DNA from: Caldisericota bacterium | GTDB lineage: Bacteria; Bipolaricaulota; Bipolaricaulia; Bipolaricaulales; Bipolaricaulaceae | Reading direction: 5' to 3' | Assembly: GCA_013151115.1 (NCBI GenBank) | Contig: JAADIW010000006.1 | Location: 1-7,415, forward strand | DNA length: 7,415 nucleotides | In this document: positions 1 through 5,100 of the stretch, one piece after another | Layout: the number at the start of each line of letters is the position of its first letter | Position numbering within the stretch: the first letter of the stretch is position 1 | The notes under the pieces: generated by a model | What the model was told of the DNA's origin: nothing | What the model saw: only the letters and a program-made list of their open reading frames with translations | Databases searched by the model: none | Made by a program: the position numbers and the translations under genes

Positions 1-1242
1 CTCCACCGCCATGAACACCACCGGCTCGGGGAACCGGATCCGCTCGAGGAGGATGGGGTGCGCGGGGTCGCAGAGGGTGTCCCCGGTGAGGACCCGCTCG
101 GTGGCGGTGAGGCCCACGATGTCCCCCGCGCTCGCCTCGCGCATCCTCTCCCGGCGGTTGGCGTGGAGCCGGAAGAGCCGCGTTACCCGCACCATCCGCC
201 CGGAGGTGGCGTTCAGGACTTGGTCGCCCTCGCGCACCGTCCCGGAGTAGATCCGGGTGTAGAGGAGACGGTCGGCGTAGGGATCGGCCATGACCTTGAA
301 GACCAGGGCGGAAAAGGGCTCGTCCGGGTCGGGACGGCGCACGAGCTCCTCCCCCCCATCGGGGGAGTGACCCCGCACCGGGGGCACGTCCAGGGGCGAG
401 GGGAGGAACCTCACCACGCCGTCGAGCAGCGGCTGGACCCCGATGTTCCCCAGGGCCGAGCCCCCGTAGACGGGGACGGCGCGCAGGGAGAGGACGAGGT
501 CCCGGATGACGGGGACGGCCCGCTCCACCGGGATCTCCCCCTCCTCGAGGTAGATCGCGGCGAGCTCGTCGGAGAACTCGGCCAGGGTCTCGAACAGCCC
601 CTCCCGGACCGCGGCGGCGTCGGCCGCGATCTCCTCGGGGACCGGCAGGTATTCGTACTTGGCCCCCTTCGTTCCCTGATCCCAGCGGATCGCGCGGAAC
701 GAGAGGAGGTCCACCATCCCCAGCAGCCGGTCGTCCTTATCGCGCCAGGGATAGACGAGCACCAGGGGAACGGCCCCCAGGCGCTCCATCATCATCTCCA
801 CCGTCCGTTGGAAGTCCGCCTCGACCCGGTCCAGCTTGTTCACGAAGGCGATCCGGGGGACGCGGTAGCGGTCGGCCTGGTGCCAAACGGTCTCCGACTG
901 GGATTCCACCCCCTCCACCCCCGAGAAGAGGACCACCGCCCCATCGAGGACCCGAAGTGACCGCTCCACCTCGGCGGTGAAGTCCACGTGGCCGGGGGTG
1001 TCCACGATGTTTATCTGATGGTCGCCCCAACGGACGGTGGTGGCGGCGGCGGTGATGGTGATGCCCCGCTCGCGCTCCTGGTCCATCCAATCCATGGTGG
1101 CGGTCCCCTCGTGGACCTCCCCCATGCGGTGGATGCGGCCCGCGTAATAGAGGATCCGCTCGGTGAGGGTGGTCTTTCCCGCGTCGATGTGGGCGATGAT
1201 CCCTATGTTACGGACCCGGCGGAGGTCGTATGAGGGATCCAT
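1..1242 (-). CDS. fusA: Elongation factor G, N-terminal 414 residues (3' end beyond window)
   Basis: This is the ribosomal translocase GTPase, which moves tRNA and mRNA after peptide transfer and works with RRF in ribosome recycling. Translating the minus strand from the ATG at 1242-1240 gives 414 uninterrupted codons to the window edge. The G domain is complete: G1 AHIDAGKTT (residues 17-25), G2/switch I RGITITAAAT (59-68), G3 DTPGH (81-85), G4 NKLD (135-138) and G5 GSAL (261-264). Domain II follows, with RIYSGT, HANRRE and TGDTLCD, and the sequence stops near the start of domain III at PEPVVFMAVE. The start is fixed by the conserved RNIGIIAHIDAGKTT beginning at residue 12 and by a GGTGA ribosome site overlapping the rpsG stop. 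The gene lies 10 nt after rpsG in the usual str order. The G' region (about 156-180) reads LGAVPLVLVYPWRDKDDRLLG, where most EF-Gs have a PIG-type sequence, so an EF-G2-like subtype is possible. Domains III-V cannot be seen. Confidence 0.95.
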   Translation of the reverse strand, partial: MDPSYDLRRVRNIGIIAHIDAGKTTLTERILYYAGRIHRMGEVHEGTATMDWMDQERERGITITAAATTVRWGDHQINIVDTPGHVDFTAEVERSLRVLDGAVVLFSGVEGVESQSETVWHQADRYRVPRIAFVNKLDRVEADFQRTVEMMMERLGAVPLVLVYPWRDKDDRLLGMVDLLSFRAIRWDQGTKGAKYEYLPVPEEIAADAAAVREGLFETLAEFSDELAAIYLEEGEIPVERAVPVIRDLVLSLRAVPVYGGSALGNIGVQPLLDGVVRFLPSPLDVPPVRGHSPDGGEELVRRPDPDEPFSALVFKVMADPYADRLLYTRIYSGTVREGDQVLNATSGRMVRVTRLFRLHANRRERMREASAGDIVGLTATERVLTGDTLCDPAHPILLERIRFPEPVVFMAVE

Positions 1243-1252
1243 GCCCCGGATC

Positions 1253-1257
1253 TCACC
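1253..1257 (-). promoter_or_regulatory. Ribosome binding site of fusA overlapping the rpsG stop
   Basis: The minus strand reads TGGTGAGATCCGGGGCATG. The GGTGA element pairs with the UCACC part of the 16S anti-Shine-Dalgarno tail and ends 10 nt before the fusA ATG. It includes the rpsG stop codon TGA, so a ribosome terminating on S7 sits on the fusA initiation site. This supports translational coupling. The match is weaker than those of rpsL and the FmdB-family gene. Confidence 0.5.
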
Positions 1258-1732
1258 AGCGGTAGTGGGCGAAAGCGCGGTTGGCTTCCGCCATGCGGTG
1301 GGTCTCTTCCTTGCGCTGGTACGCGCCGCCCTGCCCCTTGGCCGCGTCCACGATCTCCCGGGCCAGGCGCTCCACCATCGTGTACTCGGGGCGCTCCCGG
1401 GCGGCCTGGACGATCCAGCGCAGGGCCAACATCGTCTGGCGGTGAGGGGGGACTTCGAACGGGACCTGGTAGGTGGCCCCGCCCACACGGCGGGAGCGCA
1501 CCTCCATCTTGGGCATGCAGTTCTTCACCGCCTTGATGAAGGTCTCCAGGGCCGGGCCCTCGCCCCATTTGTCGATCAGGTCGAAGGCCCCGTAGACGAT
1601 GCGGCGGGCGAGGGATTTCTTCCCGTCCCACATCACGTAGTTTATGAACTTCTCCACCAGCTTGGAACCGTAGCGGATATCCGGCGGCACGTCGCGTCCC
1701 GGGATGACGATATCGTGAGCTTCAACGGGCAT
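1253..1732 (-). CDS. rpsG: 30S ribosomal protein S7
   Basis: S7 nucleates assembly of the 3' major domain of 16S rRNA (the head) and lines the E-site and mRNA exit region of the 30S subunit. In E. coli it is also the translational repressor of the str operon. The 159-residue product has the usual family length. Visible hallmarks are YGSKLVEKFINYVMWDGKKS (residues 21-40), the beta-hairpin segment MEVRSRRVGGATYQVPFEV (76-94), LALRWIVQAAR, and the terminal HRMAEANRAFAHYRW. The N-terminus is unusual: MPVEAHDIVIPGRDVPPDIR replaces the common basic MPRR-type start and carries several acidic residues. The start is supported by AAGGAG 9 nt upstream, inside the last codons of rpsL. It sits 6 nt after rpsL and 10 nt before fusA. 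Whether S7 autoregulates here cannot be told, because the intergenic gap is too short for an E. coli-type leader structure. Confidence 0.98.
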   Translation of the reverse strand: MPVEAHDIVIPGRDVPPDIRYGSKLVEKFINYVMWDGKKSLARRIVYGAFDLIDKWGEGPALETFIKAVKNCMPKMEVRSRRVGGATYQVPFEVPPHRQTMLALRWIVQAARERPEYTMVERLAREIVDAAKGQGGAYQRKEETHRMAEANRAFAHYRW

Positions 1733-1738
1733 AACCCA

Positions 1739-2113
1739 TCACTCCTTCGGGCGCTTGGCGCCGTACTTGGAACGGCCCTGGCGACGGCCCTCCACCCCGG
1801 CGGCGTCCAAGGCGCCGCGGATGATGTGATACTTCACCCCCGGGAGGTCCTTCACGCGCCCCCCGCGCACGAGGACGATGGAGTGCTCCTGGAGGTTATG
1901 CCCCTCGCCGGGGATGTAGGCCGTGACCTCGTTCCCGTTGGAGAGGCGTACCCTGGCCACCTTCCGCAGGGCGGAGTTGGGCTTCTTGGGCGTCTGGGTG
2001 AAGACCCGCAGGCACACCCCCCGCCGCTGCGGGCAGCCCTCCAGCGCGGGCGACTTCGACTTCCACGTCGGCTTCTTTCTCCCGTGTTTGACGAGCTGAT
2101 TTATCGTCGGCAT
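1739..2113 (-). CDS. rpsL: 30S ribosomal protein S12
   Basis: S12 sits at the decoding centre of the 30S subunit and controls decoding accuracy. The product is 124 residues, the same as E. coli S12. Conserved blocks are MPTINQLVKHGRKKP at the start, PALEGCPQRRGVC (22-34), the TPKKPNSALRK loop (41-51), GEGHNLQEHS (69-78), RGGRVKDLPGVKYH (83-96) and RSKYGAKRPKE at the end. Lys43 and Lys88 (Met counted), the sites of classical streptomycin-resistance changes, are both Lys, so the streptomycin-sensitive type is expected. Asp89, the equivalent of the RimO methylthiolation target, is present. The start is marked by a strong AGGAGGT 3-4 nt upstream. The gene follows rpoC by 21 nt with no L7Ae-type ribosomal gene between, unlike many Firmicutes, and is followed by rpsG after 6 nt. 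Confidence 0.99.
   Translation of the reverse strand: MPTINQLVKHGRKKPTWKSKSPALEGCPQRRGVCLRVFTQTPKKPNSALRKVARVRLSNGNEVTAYIPGEGHNLQEHSIVLVRGGRVKDLPGVKYHIIRGALDAAGVEGRRQGRSKYGAKRPKE
1742..1747 (-). promoter_or_regulatory. Ribosome binding site of rpsG within the rpsL 3' end
   Basis: The minus strand reads AAGGAGTGATGGGTTATG. AAGGAG is made of the last two sense codons of rpsL (Lys-Glu) and is followed by the rpsL stop TGA, 9 nt before the rpsG ATG. The site decides the S7 start and implies coupling of S7 to S12 translation. Confidence 0.75.
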
Positions 2114-2116
2114 AGG

Positions 2117-2123
2117 ACCTCCT
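2117..2123 (-). promoter_or_regulatory. Strong Shine-Dalgarno of rpsL
   Basis: The 21-nt gap between rpoC and rpsL contains AGGAGGT on the minus strand. It is a 7-base match to the consensus, placed 3 nt before the rpsL ATG (slightly short spacing). Nothing else, such as a promoter or hairpin, is visible in this gap, so rpsL depends on read-through transcription from rpoC. Confidence 0.85.
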
Positions 2124-2134
2124 GCGAGGGGGGA

Positions 2135-5100
2135 TTATATCTTCTCCTCTTCGCTCTTTCCAATCTCCTCCTCCTCGCCTTCCGCCTCCTCTTCGGGGAA
2201 CCTGAAACCGGTGCCCACCGGGACCTTCTTCCCCACCATGAGGCACGGTTTCAGGCTCGTGAGGGGGTCCTCCTCCCCCCGCAGCGCGGCGTCGGCGAGG
2301 ACCTTGGTGGTGCGCTCGAACGAGGCCGCGGCGAGCCAGGATTTCCGCAGGATCGCGGCCCGGGAGATCCGGAGGAGCTCGCGTTCGCCCTGGGGGAGCC
2401 GGTACTCGGAGATCCGGACGGTCCGCGGCTCGCCGTGGTGTTCCACCCGGACCTGGCGCACCCCCAGGTTCACCATGCGCTCGAGGAGGTCCTTGGTGAG
2501 GACCTCCCCCGCCTCGGCGATCACCATGTCCCCCCGGCGCACCGGGGCCAGCAGGACATCCCCCACGATCTCCTCCCGCTCCTGTCGGATCCGGGCGTTC
2601 TCATCCGCCAGGCGCTTGATCTCGGCCTCGAACACCTCCAGCGGCACCACGTCGTTCAGGAGGAAGCCGGACTCGCCGGGGTCGATAATGCGCACGTTGT
2701 TCAGGATCTGACGGATGACCACCTCGAAGTGCTTATCGTTGATGTCCACGCCCTGGGACTTGTAGACCTTGTGGAGCTCGGTGAGGAGGTAGTCCTGGGT
2801 CTTCTTCACCCCGGCCACCTCCATGAGCCGCTGGGGCGGGATAACGCCCTTGGAGACGGCCTCGCCGCGCTCAACCTTATCGCCCACCTTCACCACCGCG
2901 GGCTGGTCGCATACGATCCGGGTCCGGTAGCGGAAGCGCACCGTGGCACGCTCCTCCTCGAGCTCGACCCGTTCCAGGAGGACGCTCTCCCCCTGGGGCA
3001 CGTCGATGAGGAGCACGGCGTGGCCCTCGCGCACGTGATCGCCGGTCTCCACGGTGGGGATCACGTCCGGGGTGAGCGGGACCACGATCCCCCGGGTGGA
3101 GGGCGACATCACCGCCACCGCCCCCTCGCCCACCAGGGCCGTTCCCTCGCCCTCGGCGAGTACCTGGAACGGTCCGGCGGGCGCGGTGAGCTCCTGGCCC
3201 TCCTCCACCTCATCCCCGTCGGAGACGAGGATCTCCGCGCCCTGGGGGACCTCGACGAAGTGGGTACGTCCCTTCGCGTCGTGGATGAAGATGATGGGCG
3301 ATCCGTCGGTGGACTTGACCTCGACCACCCCCGCCGCCGGAGCCGTCACCGGGGCCAGCGTGTACTCCTCGGACAGGGGGTCGCCCGCCTTCACGTGGGC
3401 CCGGTGCTCCACCGCGGGCTTGACCCCCGGCGGGAGGAAGTAGAGCTTGTCCTGTCCCCGCGTGTCCAGGATCGCCAGGTACCGCCCGCCCTCCTCGGAG
3501 AAGACGAACGCCGTCCCCTCCACCGGGGACTTGAGCTGGGCGAAGGTGCGGAAGTCGACCTCCTCCCCCTCCGCCAGGCGGAAGAGCGCCACCGGCACCT
3601 GGACCGTGCGCGGGGCGGAGGTGAGCTCCACCTGTTCCTTCCCCTCCCGGGTGGTCTCGATCGCGGTGACATAGCCGGAGATGGGGGCGACGGTGGCGTG
3701 GGGGGCCTGGGTGGTCTTCCGGGCCTCGAAGAGCTCCTCCGCGCGGGGGAGGCCCTGGGTGATGTCGAGCCCGGCCACGCCGCCCGTGTGGTGGGTCCGC
3801 ATGGTGAGCTGGGTCCCGGGCTCGCCGATGGACTGGGCCGCGATGATCCCCACCGCGGTCCCGAGCTCCACCAGGCGATGGAAGGCCATCTCCATCCCGT
3901 AGCAGAGCTGGCAGACGCCTTCCTGGGTCTTGCAGGTCATGGGCGAGCGGATGACGATGCGGGGGCGGACCCTGATCTTCTTCACCCCCGCGGCCCGCAG
4001 GTCCTCGAGGAGCTCGGGGGTCAGGGTTTCGTCGCGCCGCACCAGGACCGCGCCGGTCTTGGGGTGGCGGATATCCTCCACCGCCTTCATCCACCCGATC
4101 CGCTCCTCGATCCCTTTCTCCTTCAGCGACACCTCGGCCTCGAGCTTGTCCAATTCCTCGGCGAGCTCGCGGCCGATGAGGACGTTTCGCTCCACGATCA
4201 CCTCGCCCGTCGCCGGGTGCCGCACGGGCTCCGCGGTGACGCGGCCGTAGATGCGCTCGGCGATGGACTCCATCACCTCGCCCGGCGAGAAGTAGAGGGG
4301 ATCGATCTCGATTCCCTGGCGGGTACCGCAGTCGTGTTCCCGCACCACCACGTCGACGCAGGCGTCCACGAGCCGACGGGTGAGGTAGCCCGCCTCGGCG
4401 GTGCGGAGCGCGGTGTCGGCGTTCCCCTTGCGTCCCCCGTGGGTTGAGATGAAGTACTCGAAGATGGAGAGCCCCTCGCGGAAGTTCGCGATCACCGGCC
4501 ATTCGATGATGCGGCCCTTGGGGTCCACCATGAGGCCCCGCATCCCCGCGAGCTGCTTCACCTGGTTCACCGAGCCCCGGGCCCCCGAGGCCACCATCCC
4601 CCAGACGGGGTTGAAGGGGTTCCGGGAGAGGTTCTGCATGGTGGCCCGCTCCAGGCGGTCGGTGGTCTCCTGCCAGATCCGGATCACCGCCTCCCGGCGC
4701 TGCTCGGGGGTGGCGAAGCCGCGCAGGTAGAGCTTCTCGATCTCCTCGATCCTCCGTTTGGCCTCGTCGATGATTTCCCACTTGTTCGGCGGGACCTCGC
4801 AGTCCACCAGGGAGATGGTGAGCCCGGAGAGCGTGGCGTACTTGAACCCGAGCTCCTTCAACTTGTCGAGGAGCTCCGCGGTGCGTTCCCACCCGAACCT
4901 GAGGTAGCTCTCCAGCACCAGCCTCCGCACGTACTTCGAGTTGAAGGTGGCCTTGTAGTCCCGGAGCTCCTCGGGGATCACCGAGTTCAGGATCGCCCGG
5001 CCCAGGGTCGTCTCGACGAGCTCCCCGTCGATCCTGATCTTCACCGGGACGTGCATGTCGAGGTGGCCGAGCTCGTAGGCCTTGATCGCCTCCTCCAAGC

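Noticed and set aside
58..960. Plus-strand open frame of 300 codons opposite fusA
   Set aside because: The minus strand encodes the intact EF-G G domain and domain II. The plus frame has low-complexity Gly/Asp/His/Leu composition and no clear start context.
1739..2113. Possible streptomycin-resistance change in S12
   Set aside because: Lys43 and Lys88 are unchanged and the surrounding loops are canonical.
2819..3715. Possible intein in the rpoC insertion
   Set aside because: The segment lacks a Cys or Ser at a splice junction, the terminal His-Asn pair and any endonuclease motifs. It looks like structural beta modules.
1163..4447. Plus-strand open frame of 1094 codons opposite rpoC, rpsL, rpsG and fusA
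   Set aside because: It spans four well-conserved genes on the other strand. Its translation is rich in His, Leu, Gly, Asp and Arg with no recognisable domain. Long antisense frames are expected in GC-rich DNA, where the sense genes rarely use the codons that make antisense stops.
3210..4892. Second minus-strand open frame of 560 codons inside rpoC
   Set aside because: It is out of frame with rpoC and made mostly of Arg, Gly and Pro, a frame-shifted shadow of the real gene.
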